A DNA stretch of 64,000 nt from Calditrichota bacterium. GTDB lineage: Bacteria > Zhuqueibacterota > Zhuqueibacteria > Zhuqueibacterales > Geothermadaptataceae. Positions 37,001-46,324 of this stretch are shown one piece after another. The stretch is from the NCBI GenBank assembly GCA_008501765.1, contig QQUE01000015.1:372001-436000 (forward strand), given 5' to 3'. How positions within the stretch are numbered: position 1 is the stretch's first letter; the number at the start of each line of letters is the position of its first letter. The notes beneath the pieces are model-generated. The model made no database searches. It was not told the origin of the DNA and worked only from the letters and a program-made list of their open reading frames with translations. The translations under genes and the position numbers were made by a program.

Positions 37001-37086
37001 TCTCTCACAAAGCCACAGAGCCCACAAAATTAAGTTTTATAAGTATTTAAATATTTTCTTTGTGGACTTAGTGCCTTTGCGTGAGA
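37001..37086. repeat. Inverted repeat upstream of fdhD
   Basis: 28-base arms 37001-37028 (TCTCTCACAAAGCCACAGAG...) and 37059-37086 (TTTGTGGACTTAGTGCCTTT...) are complementary in about 22 of 28 positions with an AT-rich loop of 30 bases. It lies in the 347-bp gap before fdhD. No T run. It could be a terminator-like hairpin of the previous gene, a leader structure or a small repeat element. The rest of the gap shows no gene. Confidence 0.6.
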
Positions 37087-37178
37087 ATTATTCAGGATAA
37101 AGAGAAAAAATTTGAATAGCATTCGATGCAATAAATTAATAATTTGAATAAATTTTAAAAATACTCCTATATCTTGCC

Positions 37179-38003
37179 ATGCAGACCGGACAATTTAGAG
37201 CACAAAAATTCGAATCCGATGCGAAACAAACTGTTGATGATACTTTGACCATCGAAGCGCCACTGCAGATCAACATCAACAGCCGGCCATTTTCGATAAC
37301 CATGCGCACCCCCGGCGATGATTTGCATCTCGTGCGCGGCCTGCTCTACACAGAAAATATTTATACCCTGCTCACCGACAACTTTAGTTATCAGGAACGT
37401 GTTCAACCTGAAACTAACCTCCCCTACTCGGCAAACTTTCTCACGGATAGCACAAATATCGACGGAGATTTCGAGAATCGACGCAGTATTTTATCTGTTT
37501 CTTCGTGCGGGATTTGTGGCAAAAAAGAATTAACCGATTTGATGAGCGGTGGAACTAAATTACGCAGCAACTACAAATTAAGCAATCAAACATTGTTGAC
37601 CATGTTTGAAAAAATGAACCAGAAACAAAAGACTTTTAACCAATCCGGGGGTTCACACGCAGCAGCCGCTTTTGCAGATAATGGTGAATTACTAAATATT
37701 AAAGAAGATATCGGGCGGCATAACGCTGTGGATAAAGTTATCGGCTGCTTGTTATCTGATAAAAAAATAGTACAGGCGCGGGTGTTGCTCATCAGCGGCC
37801 GCATTTCGTTTGAAATCGTTACAAAAGCATTTATGGCGAAAATTCCTATTTTAGCGGCTGTGTCAGCACCGTCTTCGTTGGCGGTAAAAACCGCGGAACA
37901 ATTAGGAATCACACTGGCGGCATTTTGCCGGAATAACCGGGCAACGATTTATTCGCATATTTCAAGAATTACAGAGGGAAATGAAGAATGTCTGACAATT
38001 TAA
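37179..38003 (+). CDS. fdhD: Formate dehydrogenase accessory sulfurtransferase FdhD
   Basis: 274 residues. Passes sulfur to the molybdenum cofactor so that formate dehydrogenase becomes active. The two catalytic Cys are C110 and C113 in SVSSCGICGKKE. Other marks are MRTPGDDLHLVRGLLYTE, SGGSHAAAAF, EDIGRHNAVDKVIG and SGRISFEIVTKA. First gene of the formate dehydrogenase operon and overlaps the next gene by 16 bases. ATG 37179 has no clear ribosome site. Confidence 0.95.
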   Translation: MQTGQFRAQKFESDAKQTVDDTLTIEAPLQININSRPFSITMRTPGDDLHLVRGLLYTENIYTLLTDNFSYQERVQPETNLPYSANFLTDSTNIDGDFENRRSILSVSSCGICGKKELTDLMSGGTKLRSNYKLSNQTLLTMFEKMNQKQKTFNQSGGSHAAAAFADNGELLNIKEDIGRHNAVDKVIGCLLSDKKIVQARVLLISGRISFEIVTKAFMAKIPILAAVSAPSSLAVKTAEQLGITLAAFCRNNRATIYSHISRITEGNEECLTI

Positions 38004-39637
38004 GTCATCTCTCCGGCCGCAAAGGGCTGGAAAATAACTTGTTTGAAAATCTGGTTGATAACGGCAAAATTAACGGCACACCTGAAAACACCGAGATGAA
38101 AAAACTCGCTGAAGAATACCTGATGGGCGATGCCATCATTTATGGAACAGCCTCTTTTTATGATTTTCTGAACAAAGAAAATGCCGGGAAAAAAGCCTAT
38201 GTTTGCAACGGCAGCGCCTGTTTATTAGCCGGGACGCAGGATCATGTGCACTCAGAATTGCAAAAACATTATCAAAAAGAAGAAATCGGTGAGATGTGTT
38301 GTCTCGGCCGCTGCCATGAAAACAGCGCCTTTCAAATCGATGGTAAAAACTTCTCGGGCGAAGCGATTGAAAACATTGATGCTGTAAAAAACGATCACCG
38401 TGCTCAGAGAGACAAATACGTTGTTAAATGCTACGCGCCTGAGGCAATTCTCACCGCAGAATTCCCGGGAGTTTCAGAATATTATCACAATCTTAAAAAA
38501 ATACTGCAAACCCCACCGACTGATCTATTGAAGGAAATTAGCAAGTCCGACCTGAGAGGGCGCGGCGGAGCAGGATTTCCGCTCGGATTTAAATTGCAAT
38601 CGTGCCGCGAAGCTGAAAGCGAGCAAAAGTTCATCGTTTGCAATGCAGACGAGGGCGATCCTGGTGCATTTTCAGACCGCTATATTTTGGAAGAACAACC
38701 CCATGCACTTTTACTTGGAATGATCATCGCTGGTTACGTCGTTGGCGCCGATACCGGGGTAATTTATATCCGCGGCGAATATCCGGAGGCTATTGCCGTC
38801 ATAAAAAATGCTGTCAACGAATTGCAAAAAAACGGATTCATCGGCACTAATATTTTGGGTAGTTCATTCAATTATAAGTTTAAAATTATCGAGGCGGCAG
38901 GCGCCTATATTTGTGGTGAAGAAACAGCGCTGCTTTCATCCCTGGAAGGGCAACGGCCCGAAGTTCGGGTACGTCCACCCTACCCGACGCAACAAGGCCT
39001 GTTCAATAAACCAACCGTTGTAAACAACGTAGAAACATTGGCTTCCATCCCCTGGATAATCAAAAATGGTGGCGCCAGTTACGCCGAGTTCGGTCGAGGA
39101 AAGTCCACAGGCACCAAGCTTGTTTGCCTCGACAGCAATTTTCAGAATCCAGGATTATACGAGGTTGAAATGGGCATGCCACTGGCCGATTTTATCGACA
39201 AATCGGGAGGATTCAAGAAATTCGTTAAAGCACTTCATATCGGCGGGCCACTCGGTGGCATTGTACCAATGAGCCAAGTTTCAAATCTGAGTATCGATTT
39301 TGAAAGTTTTGCTGAAAATGGATTCCTTTTGGGACATGCCAGCATCATCGGCATCCCGGAAAAATTTCCCATGGTCAAATATCTTGAGCACTTGTTTGAA
39401 TTTACCGCCCACGAATCCTGCGGTAAATGCTTCCCCTGCCGCCTGGGCTCGGTCCGTGGAAAAGAAATGCTGCAAAAAGCGCAATTTGAAAAGTATAAAA
39501 TCGACTCCCAACTTTTTGACGATCTGCTCGAAACACTGGAAACGGGCTCACTTTGTGCCCTTGGTGGCGGTTTGCCGTTGGGTATCAAAAATGCTTTACA
39601 TTATTTTGATGAGGAGTTAAAAGAATATTTTAAATAA
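37988..39637 (+). CDS. NuoE-NuoF fusion, NADH-binding diaphorase subunit of formate dehydrogenase
   Basis: 549 residues. The N-terminal ~150 are a NuoE-like thioredoxin fold with [2Fe-2S] Cys (CNGSACLLAG and MCCLGRC). The rest is NuoF-like: GRGGAGFPLGFKLQSC and NADEGDPGAFSDR for NADH and FMN, GEETALLSSLEGQRPEVRVRPPYP, and the [4Fe-4S] site ESCGKCFPCRLGS with a distal CALGG. It carries electrons between formate dehydrogenase FdhA and NAD. ATG with GAGGG upstream. It lies between fdhD and fdhA, with a GxxExxY gene inserted. Confidence 0.9.
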   Translation: MSDNLSHLSGRKGLENNLFENLVDNGKINGTPENTEMKKLAEEYLMGDAIIYGTASFYDFLNKENAGKKAYVCNGSACLLAGTQDHVHSELQKHYQKEEIGEMCCLGRCHENSAFQIDGKNFSGEAIENIDAVKNDHRAQRDKYVVKCYAPEAILTAEFPGVSEYYHNLKKILQTPPTDLLKEISKSDLRGRGGAGFPLGFKLQSCREAESEQKFIVCNADEGDPGAFSDRYILEEQPHALLLGMIIAGYVVGADTGVIYIRGEYPEAIAVIKNAVNELQKNGFIGTNILGSSFNYKFKIIEAAGAYICGEETALLSSLEGQRPEVRVRPPYPTQQGLFNKPTVVNNVETLASIPWIIKNGGASYAEFGRGKSTGTKLVCLDSNFQNPGLYEVEMGMPLADFIDKSGGFKKFVKALHIGGPLGGIVPMSQVSNLSIDFESFAENGFLLGHASIIGIPEKFPMVKYLEHLFEFTAHESCGKCFPCRLGSVRGKEMLQKAQFEKYKIDSQLFDDLLETLETGSLCALGGGLPLGIKNALHYFDEELKEYFK

Positions 39638-39751
39638 TATTTCCACGAATTTCGCCAATGAACGCAAATTTTTAGGCTTTTAACTTTCATTAGCGAAAAT
39701 CCGCGTTATTTGCGGGCGGCGAAAAGATTAAATTTGAGTGGAGATTCAATC

Positions 39752-40135
39752 ATGTCTGACCTTCTTTACCCGGAAGAAAGTTATGCAATTGTTGGTGCCT
39801 ATTTCACAGTGTACAACAAAATGGGCGCTGGATTTACCGAACAAGTTTATCAGGAGTGTTTGGAAATCGAGTTTGAATTTCTTGAGATTCCATTTGTTGC
39901 ACAAAAAGAATTTTCATTGCAGTATAGGGGGAGAGTTTTGGAGAAATCATTTCGACCTGATTTCGTCTGTTATGAGAAAATTATCGTTGAAATAAAAGCG
40001 ATTTCTGCGATAATCAATGAGAATAAAGCACAAATAATCAATTACTTGCATGCATCGCATTTGCAGTTAGAGCTGCTTATAAATTTTGGTCATACCACAA
40101 GTTTGGAATACCAAAGATTTGCCAACAGCCAATAA
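39752..40135 (+). CDS. GxxExxY family protein
   Basis: 127 residues from ATG 39752 (GGAG upstream). The motif that names the family is MGAGFTEQVYQECLEIEF (GxxExxY). FRPDFVCYEKIIVEIKAIS resembles the D...ExK core of PD-(D/E)XK nucleases. Function is unknown. Both flanks (39640-39720 and 40136-40175) carry related CGCGAAT/GCGAAA-rich short repeats, which suggests the gene was inserted as a unit into the formate dehydrogenase operon. It is in the same direction as the operon, so transcription can continue. Confidence 0.85.
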   Translation: MSDLLYPEESYAIVGAYFTVYNKMGAGFTEQVYQECLEIEFEFLEIPFVAQKEFSLQYRGRVLEKSFRPDFVCYEKIIVEIKAISAIINENKAQIINYLHASHLQLELLINFGHTTSLEYQRFANSQ

Positions 40136-40195
40136 CGTTTTGAAAAAATTCGCGAAAATTCGTGCAATTCGCGGGTTTAAAACAAAGGACTTACC

Positions 40196-42895
40196 ATGAA
40201 AAAAATTGCCTTTATAAACAATGTCCCCTTCGAAATGCAGGAAGATGAAACAATTCTTTCCTTCGTAAAACGGCATTCGGGACCGGATCGTATACCGACG
40301 TTGTGTGATGCGCCAAACCTCAAACCCTTCGGCTCCTGCCGCGTGTGCAGCGTCGACGTTGCGCTGACGCAAGATGGACCGGCAAAAGTTATGGCTTCCT
40401 GCCACACCCCGGTTATGGAAGGCAGTTTCATCTTCACCGATTCTGAAAAAGTCCAGCGTTTGCGCCGAAATATTATCGAACTCGTTCTCACGGATCACCC
40501 GCTCGATTGTCTCACTTGCGAAGTAAACGGTAATTGCCAGTTGCAAACCGTAGCTGCCCGTGTCGGAATCCGCGATGTGCGCTACCCAAAAGGAGCGAAC
40601 CACCTCGCAAGACCGAAAGATACCAGCCATCCGTATATGGTTTCGGAGCTCTCCAAATGCATCAATTGCTACCGCTGCGTCCGCGCCTGTGATGAAGTAC
40701 AAGGCCAATTTGTACTCAGCATGGCCGGTCGTGGTTTCAACAGCAAAATAATCAAAGGCAATGACGTCGATTTTGCCGATTCCGCTTGTGTTTCTTGCGG
40801 CGCTTGTGCCCAGGCCTGCCCCACCTCAGCGATTTCTGACGTATTCCAATCTAAATCACTTGTCGCTGAAGAAAAAGTTAGAACTGTTTGTACTTATTGC
40901 GGTGTCGGCTGCAACATCGATGTGGCAACGAAGGACAGCCGAATTCTGAGCATTCAGGCACCGTTCGACGCGGAAGTCAATCAGGGTCACACTTGCCTGA
41001 AAGGCAGATACGCATTCAAATTTCACAATCATCCCGACCGGCTGCGATCACCGATGATTCGGCGCAACGGCGAGCTAGAAAAAGTGAGTTGGGACGAAGC
41101 CTATGATTTTATCGCAGAAAAGCTGACGAAAATTAAAAAACAGCACGGGCCGGACGCTATCGCTGGAATTTCATCAGCCCGCTGCACCAACGAAGAAAAC
41201 TATTTGATGCAGAAATTTATCCGGGCAGTAATCGGCACAAACAACATAGACGGCTGTGCGCGCGTTTGCCACAGCCCGACCGCATTGGGTATGCAACGCA
41301 CCTTCGGCACCGGCGCCGCGACAAATTCCATCGACGACATTAAAGACACAGAATGCATTTTGATTATCGGTGCCAATCCAACGGCGGCGCATCCGGTAAC
41401 CGGGGCAAAAATCAAACAATTCGCCATGAAAACCAACAATCTCATCGTGCTCGATCCCTGCGAAACCGAACTGGCCAAATATGCGAAATACCACCTGCAA
41501 TTACGCCCGGGAACCAACGTTGCTGTATTAAATATGATGCTGTACTACATTATCAGTGAAGACTTAGTCGATGCAGATTTCGTCGAAAATCGCACGGAAG
41601 GCTATGCAGATTTAAAAGAAAGTGTGCTCAATCTTAATATTGATGAACTCGAAAAAGTATCCGGTGTCGACCGGAAATTGGCGCGCCAGGCAGCGCTGAC
41701 TTACGCCAAAGCAGGCGCCGCAATGTCGTTCCACGGTCTCGGCGTTACCGAGCATAGTCAGGGCACTTTTACGGTGATGCTGATCGCTGAGCTGGCGATG
41801 ATAACCGGCAATATCGGCCGTCGGGGTGTTGGCGTCAACCCGCTGCGGGGCCAAAATAATGTTCAAGGCTCTGCCGATATGGGCGTACAGCCGCACCAGG
41901 GCGCGGGATATCTCGATATCACCAATCCGCAAATTCGAAAAAACTACGAAGATTTTTACGGTGTTGCCATGCCCACGGAAATCGGCCTAAAAAGCACGCA
42001 CATGCTCGAAGCCGCGGACGAGGGAAAACTCAAAGCCCTGTGGATAATCGGCGAAGATATTGCACAAACCGACCCCAACGCACAAAAGGTGCGGGATTCG
42101 CTGAGTAAATTGGACTTGCTCGTCGTGCAGGAACTCTTCGAAACTGAGACGACGAAATATGCCACAGTCATTTTACCGGGTGCTTCATTTTTGGAGAAAA
42201 ACGGTACGTTTACCAACGGTGAACGCCGCGTGCAGCGTGTCAATCAGGTTATTGCCCCACTTCCGGGCACAAAGCCGGATGGTCAAATAATTGTCGACAT
42301 CATGAACAAAATGGGCTATGCACAACCGGATTATCACCCGCGTACGATGTTGCAGGAAATTTCCCAGATTGTGCCATTTTTCAAAGGGATCAAATGGGAT
42401 GAGTTGGGTAAAAATGGCAAACAATGGCCGGTTGCTGAAAACGGACAGGACACCCAAATATTGCACCAGGAAACGTTCAAGCTCGGCAAGGGCCGTTTCT
42501 TCTTTTTTGATTTCGCTGAAAGCAAGGAAATTGAAGAACACGGCGAAAACTATCCATTTATCATGACAACCGTGCGCAATCTCGAACACTACAACTGCGG
42601 CACGATGACCCGCCGCACCGACAATGTAAACATCAGCACAAAAGATGTTTTGCTGATAAATCCGGGAGATGCCGATTCCAAAGAAATAACCAGCGGGGAT
42701 AAAGTCCAATTAAGCTCGGCGCGCGGCTCTGTCGAGCTCACCGCCGAAGTCTCGGGCACGGTAAAACCGGGAATTCTCAGTACCACCTTCCACTTTCCGG
42801 AAATCATGGTCAACAACATCACCAGCGATGTGATGGACTCCGAAGCGTCCTGCCCGGAGTACAAAGTTGTGGCCGTGGATGTGGTTAAAGTTTGA
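40196..42895 (+). CDS. fdhA: NAD-linked formate dehydrogenase, catalytic subunit (Cys form)
   Basis: 899 residues. N-terminal NuoG-like part has a [2Fe-2S] (CDAPNLKPFGSCRVC) and a His-Cys cluster (HPLDCLTCEVNGNCQLQ). Two ferredoxin clusters follow (CINCYRCVRAC and CVSCGACAQACP), then the molybdopterin domain with CTYCGVGC. The molybdenum ligand is Cys358 in ARVCHSPT, where many relatives use selenocysteine; the codon is TGC. PLRGQNNVQGSADMG and LFETETTKYATVILPGASFLEKNGTFTNGERRVQ are typical. Oxidises formate to CO2, or reduces CO2, with NAD through the NuoEF-type subunit. ATG with AAGGA upstream. Confidence 0.95.
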   Translation: MKKIAFINNVPFEMQEDETILSFVKRHSGPDRIPTLCDAPNLKPFGSCRVCSVDVALTQDGPAKVMASCHTPVMEGSFIFTDSEKVQRLRRNIIELVLTDHPLDCLTCEVNGNCQLQTVAARVGIRDVRYPKGANHLARPKDTSHPYMVSELSKCINCYRCVRACDEVQGQFVLSMAGRGFNSKIIKGNDVDFADSACVSCGACAQACPTSAISDVFQSKSLVAEEKVRTVCTYCGVGCNIDVATKDSRILSIQAPFDAEVNQGHTCLKGRYAFKFHNHPDRLRSPMIRRNGELEKVSWDEAYDFIAEKLTKIKKQHGPDAIAGISSARCTNEENYLMQKFIRAVIGTNNIDGCARVCHSPTALGMQRTFGTGAATNSIDDIKDTECILIIGANPTAAHPVTGAKIKQFAMKTNNLIVLDPCETELAKYAKYHLQLRPGTNVAVLNMMLYYIISEDLVDADFVENRTEGYADLKESVLNLNIDELEKVSGVDRKLARQAALTYAKAGAAMSFHGLGVTEHSQGTFTVMLIAELAMITGNIGRRGVGVNPLRGQNNVQGSADMGVQPHQGAGYLDITNPQIRKNYEDFYGVAMPTEIGLKSTHMLEAADEGKLKALWIIGEDIAQTDPNAQKVRDSLSKLDLLVVQELFETETTKYATVILPGASFLEKNGTFTNGERRVQRVNQVIAPLPGTKPDGQIIVDIMNKMGYAQPDYHPRTMLQEISQIVPFFKGIKWDELGKNGKQWPVAENGQDTQILHQETFKLGKGRFFFFDFAESKEIEEHGENYPFIMTTVRNLEHYNCGTMTRRTDNVNISTKDVLLINPGDADSKEITSGDKVQLSSARGSVELTAEVSGTVKPGILSTTFHFPEIMVNNITSDVMDSEASCPEYKVVAVDVVKV

Positions 42896-42902
42896 CTTGT
42901 GT

Positions 42903-43025
42903 GATCCTTGCGAAGGTTTTGAACCTTCGCAAGGATATCGAAACATGTTGATGCCGAAGGAGTGCAATCCCTTTATGGATTGCCGATATTGCAGTTTCGG
43001 GCATTGCATAAAGGCAATGCACTCC
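42903..43025. repeat. Compound inverted repeats after fdhA
   Basis: First hairpin: arms 42903-42918 and 42922-42937 (core CCTTGCGAAGGTT with a TTG loop), 15 of 16 paired. Second structure: outer arms GGAGTGCA (42959-42966) and TGCACTCC (43018-43025). These enclose two small hairpins, GCAATCC with GGATTGC and GCATTGC with GCAATGC. No T run follows the first hairpin. They occupy the 324-bp gap between fdhA and sodB and probably end or protect the operon transcript; the repeated 'AATGC' theme suggests a mobile repeat. Confidence 0.7.
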
Positions 43026-43219
43026 GAGTTTTATGAAATTCAATTTTTTATCTTTGTGAATAATAATCCAGCATAATTTTTGGAATTAATAACAAGTTTT
43101 ATTAGTTTGCATTCCTATCGAAACCACATACAGGCCATTGCTCGGGCAGGATGAACACCCAAAAAATTTTATCAATAGCTTGTATATTTCATAAATCAAT
43201 TAAAATTCAGGAGAATTTT

Positions 43220-43810
43220 ATGTCAATCGTACTACCTGATTTGCCATTTTCCAAAGATGCTTTGGAACCGCATATAAGTGCAAAAACGCTTTCGTTTCAC
43301 TACGAAAAACACCACAACGCATATGTAACCAACACAAACAAATTGATCGCCGGTACGGCTCTCGAAAATTCTTCGCTGGAAGAAATCATGCAGAAAGCTT
43401 CCGATGATTCGTCGCTTGCCGGTCTTTTTAACAATGCGGCACAGGTTTGGAACCACTCATTTTATTGGAATTGCCTCGAAGGCAACGGTGGTGGCAAACC
43501 CGGTGGTGAAATCGCCAAGCGCATCAACGCTGATTTTGGCAGCTACGAGAAATTCGTCGAGGCGTTCAAAACTGCCGGTGCAACGCAGTTTGGTAGCGGC
43601 TGGGCCTGGCTCGTGCTCAATGGCGACAAGCTGGAAATCGCCAAAACCGCCAACGCAGACGCACCACTGGTACACGGCCTCAAGCCACTGCTCACCGTAG
43701 ACGTGTGGGAACATGCTTATTATCTGGATTACCAGAATCGCCGCCCCGACTATCTCGGTATTTTCACCGACAAGCTCATCAACTGGGATTTTGTTAACTC
43801 GCAGCTTTAA
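43220..43810 (+). CDS. sodB: Superoxide dismutase, Fe/Mn type
   Basis: 196 residues from ATG 43220 (AGGAG upstream). Cytoplasmic enzyme that turns superoxide into oxygen and peroxide. Metal ligands: His of FHYEKHHNAYV (about 27), His of QVWNHSFYWNCL (about 75), and Asp/His of DVWEHAYYLDYQNRRPDYL (about 158 and 162). VWNHSFYW resembles the iron form, but metal choice is not certain. An intrinsic terminator follows, so it is probably monocistronic. Useful for an anaerobe with glycyl-radical and Fe-S enzymes. Confidence 0.95.
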   Translation: MSIVLPDLPFSKDALEPHISAKTLSFHYEKHHNAYVTNTNKLIAGTALENSSLEEIMQKASDDSSLAGLFNNAAQVWNHSFYWNCLEGNGGGKPGGEIAKRINADFGSYEKFVEAFKTAGATQFGSGWAWLVLNGDKLEIAKTANADAPLVHGLKPLLTVDVWEHAYYLDYQNRRPDYLGIFTDKLINWDFVNSQL

Positions 43811-43835
43811 TTAGATTACCAAGTTTTGGATCTTT

Positions 43836-43870
43836 AAATCTCCCGAGGTCACAGCCGGGAGATTTTTTTT
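43836..43870 (+). terminator. Intrinsic terminator after sodB
   Basis: AAATCTCCCG (43836-43845), ten-base loop, CGGGAGATTT (43856-43865) and a run of eight T (43863-43870). It starts 25 bases after the sodB stop. Confidence 0.9.
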
Positions 43871-43889
43871 GCCATTGCGAAAATTTGCC

Positions 43890-44264
43890 ATGAAAAACGA
43901 ACAGACCATAATTTACGACGGTGTTTGCAATCTCTGCGCAGGCACGGTCGCCTTTATTCGCAAGCGTGATCGGAACGGAAAATTCCAATTTATCCCATTT
44001 CAAAATAAAAAAGTGAGAGAAGATTTATTGACAGATTTTGATAGCGTCGCAGCAGATTTAAACACCGTCGTTCTGATCAAACACGGGCAGGTATTCACAA
44101 AAAGTGAGGCTATTCTTGAAATTCTTGCAGAGTTGGGTGGGGTATGGAAACATGCACGCATTTTTAAAATTATTCCACAAGGAATGAGGGATTTTATTTA
44201 CGAGCGCATCGCTTTAAATCGTTATAAAATATTTGGTAAAAAGGAAAGTTGTGACTTGTATTAA
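43890..44264 (+). CDS. DCC-type thiol-disulfide oxidoreductase (DUF393)
   Basis: 124 residues. The family motif DGVCNLC (DxxCxxC) is at the N-terminus (TIIYDGVCNLCAGTVAFIRKRD), and FQFIPFQ and GQVFTKSEAILEIL follow. A thioredoxin-like fold with a predicted redox-active Cys pair; substrates are unknown. ATG 43890 puts the motif near the N-terminus as in relatives; an upstream TTG at 43869 would lie on the terminator T run. No strong ribosome site. Confidence 0.85.
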   Translation: MKNEQTIIYDGVCNLCAGTVAFIRKRDRNGKFQFIPFQNKKVREDLLTDFDSVAADLNTVVLIKHGQVFTKSEAILEILAELGGVWKHARIFKIIPQGMRDFIYERIALNRYKIFGKKESCDLY

Positions 44265-44329
44265 ATATTTGAAATCAGGTTTCATCGAAGTACAACGAAT
44301 CGACGGATGCCTGAAAGAAATTATTAAAT

Positions 44330-44524
44330 AACGTGAGTTGATGTAAGAACAAAATGAATAAGAAACAAGTCATCCCGGCTCGAGTACCAACGAGATGCCG
44401 GGATCTCCTCGCAAAGCACCTTAACCTATGTTTGAGTTAATCGTTTGAGATCCCGGTATTTTGCGCTGCAATAACCGGGATGACGAGACATATTGGTGCA
44501 AGTTCCTTATGTCAAACTCAGGTT
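44330..44524. repeat. MITE-like element, family with AACGYGAGTT ends (copy C)
   Basis: The ends AACGTGAGTTGATGTAAG (44330 onward) and CTTATGTCAAACTCAGGTT (ending 44524) are an imperfect inverted pair. A 4-base direct repeat AAAT flanks the element exactly (44326-44329 and 44525-44528). The inside has an inverted repeat GTCATCCCGG (44369-44378) and CCGGGATGAC (44475-44484), and differs from copies A and B. The last TT plus the following A form the TAA stop of the minus-strand aminotransferase gene. Confidence 0.75.
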
Positions 44525-45992
44525 AAATTGCTACGAATTCTTCTCTTAAATTAATCATAAACTTTTCATTACCTTTAAGCTGAAATTCAGCGGTTTTGCA
44601 ATCAAAATCATATTCCTTTTGCCAGCGATGGTAATTTTCTAATGTCTGATTTATCCCCTCCACAATGTGTTTAATTTCAGCATCAGTCATCGTCGGGTGA
44701 ATGGAAACACGAATCCATCCGGGTTTATCAGTGAGATCGCCGTGGTCAATTTTGTCGGTGATATTTTTCGACATTTCCAAATCCACTTCCAGCAAAATAT
44801 GGCCATAAGTGCCGGCACAGGAACAACCACCGCGGGTTTGAATACCGAATTTGTCGTTCAGCAATTTGACAAATAAATTATAGTGCAAATTTTTCGAATA
44901 GAAGGAGACATAGCCGAGTCTGTTTTCCTGCTGGTCGTCCAGGATTTGAATGAAGGGATTTTTACGCATATTTTCGACCAGCAGTGATTTTAGTTCGTGC
45001 TCACGCTCAACGATATTGTTCACGCCCATTTCTTCCTTTAACAAAATTGCCAATGAGGCTTTGATCGCCTGCAAGAATCCCGGCGTCCCGCCATCCTCCC
45101 GAACTTCAATATCTTCAAAAAAACGATGCCCACCCCAGGGATTTGTCCAGAGTACTGTTCCACCACCGGGATGGTCGGGTACGGTATTTTGATACAACTC
45201 CTTGTTGAAAAGGATTACACCGGATGCGCCCGGCCCTCCAAGAAATTTATGCGGTGAAAAGAAAATTGCATCGAGCCGCTGTGCTGCGTTTTCCGGGTGC
45301 ATGTTGATGTTGAGATAGGCGGCCGAAGCTGAAAAATCAACAAAACAATAGCCCCCGTATTCGTGCATCATGGCTGCCATTTCATGGTAGGGCGTTATAA
45401 TTCCCGTGACATTTGAGCAGCCGGAAAAAGAACCGATGAGCATCTCACGTTCTTTGTTTTCTTCCAAAATCTGACGCAAATGTTCGAGATCAGGCAAACC
45501 GTCATCTTTCCTGTTGATAATTCGGACATCACACAAACATTCTTCCCAGGTTGTCTGGTTGGAATGATGTTCCATGTGGGTGATTATGACCAGCGGCCGT
45601 TTGTTGCCCTGCGGCGGAATGCAGTCCTGATATTTTTCAGGAACACGCATGCCGAGAATACGCTGGAATTTATTAATTACGGTTGTCATGCCGAATCCGG
45701 CGAACAGCAGCACATCGTTTTCATTGGCGTTGACATGATTTTTTATGATATGATGCGCCTGATGGTAAGCATCAGTCATCACCGTGCCCGTGAGTGTGGT
45801 TTCAGTGTGGGTATTGGCAACGTACGGGCCTAATTCATTGGTGATAAATTCTTCAATCGGGCGGTACAGGCGCCCGCTTGCAGCCCAGTCAGCGTATGTT
45901 ATGGGCATATCCCCTGCAGAAAATGCATGTTTAAATCCATGTCCGATTGTATTTTCCCGAAAGGGTGCGAAGTATTTTTCCAATGTACTCAT
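44523..45992 (-). CDS. Class V aminotransferase (cysteine desulfurase-like)
   Basis: 489 residues from ATG 45992 (GGAAAAAGT upstream). PLP enzyme with the SufS/CsdA fold. The cofactor Lys is in FFSPHKFLGGPGASG (about residue 240). FVDFSASAAY holds the PLP-binding Asp, and the Cys-rich RGGCSCAGTYGH lies near residue 400. The active Cys loop of true desulfurases is not certain here, so sulfur transfer versus another beta-lyase or transaminase role is open. The stop codon is formed by the end of the MITE-like element at 44330-44524. No operon partner. Confidence 0.8.
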   Translation of the reverse strand: MSTLEKYFAPFRENTIGHGFKHAFSAGDMPITYADWAASGRLYRPIEEFITNELGPYVANTHTETTLTGTVMTDAYHQAHHIIKNHVNANENDVLLFAGFGMTTVINKFQRILGMRVPEKYQDCIPPQGNKRPLVIITHMEHHSNQTTWEECLCDVRIINRKDDGLPDLEHLRQILEENKEREMLIGSFSGCSNVTGIITPYHEMAAMMHEYGGYCFVDFSASAAYLNINMHPENAAQRLDAIFFSPHKFLGGPGASGVILFNKELYQNTVPDHPGGGTVLWTNPWGGHRFFEDIEVREDGGTPGFLQAIKASLAILLKEEMGVNNIVEREHELKSLLVENMRKNPFIQILDDQQENRLGYVSFYSKNLHYNLFVKLLNDKFGIQTRGGCSCAGTYGHILLEVDLEMSKNITDKIDHGDLTDKPGWIRVSIHPTMTDAEIKHIVEGINQTLENYHRWQKEYDFDCKTAEFQLKGNEKFMINLREEFVAI

Positions 45993-46324
45993 ACTTTTTC
46001 CATATTTGAAATGTTGTTCAATCTGTCCATTCAGCAAGAAAATCAGCCTGATAATATAAGCGGCATACGATTTGAAAGCAAAAGAAAGTTTTCCCGGAAT
46101 TATTGAATATTATTGATAATTCATGTTCAAAAAATGAAAGAGCACAGCCGGGGAGCCCATAATAAATTGCGTTCGCAGAAGAAAATATGTATATTGGTTT
46201 TAAAAGATTTATGACAACAAAGTCGTGCAGCGCTACTCTAAAAACCTGTCTAATTTAAATCCAGGTTTTATTATTTCTTTAATCTTTAATGTTCAATTAC
46301 AATAAATCGACGAAAAAGAGTAAA
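45993..46324. other. Intergenic region between the aminotransferase and tilS
   Basis: 332 bases between divergent genes, AT-rich. Promoters for both are expected here. I see no clear promoter boxes, repeat or short gene. Confidence 0.5.

Noticed and set aside
40067-40708. Open frame of 213 codons on the minus strand
   Set aside because: It is antisense to the start of fdhA and shows no protein features.
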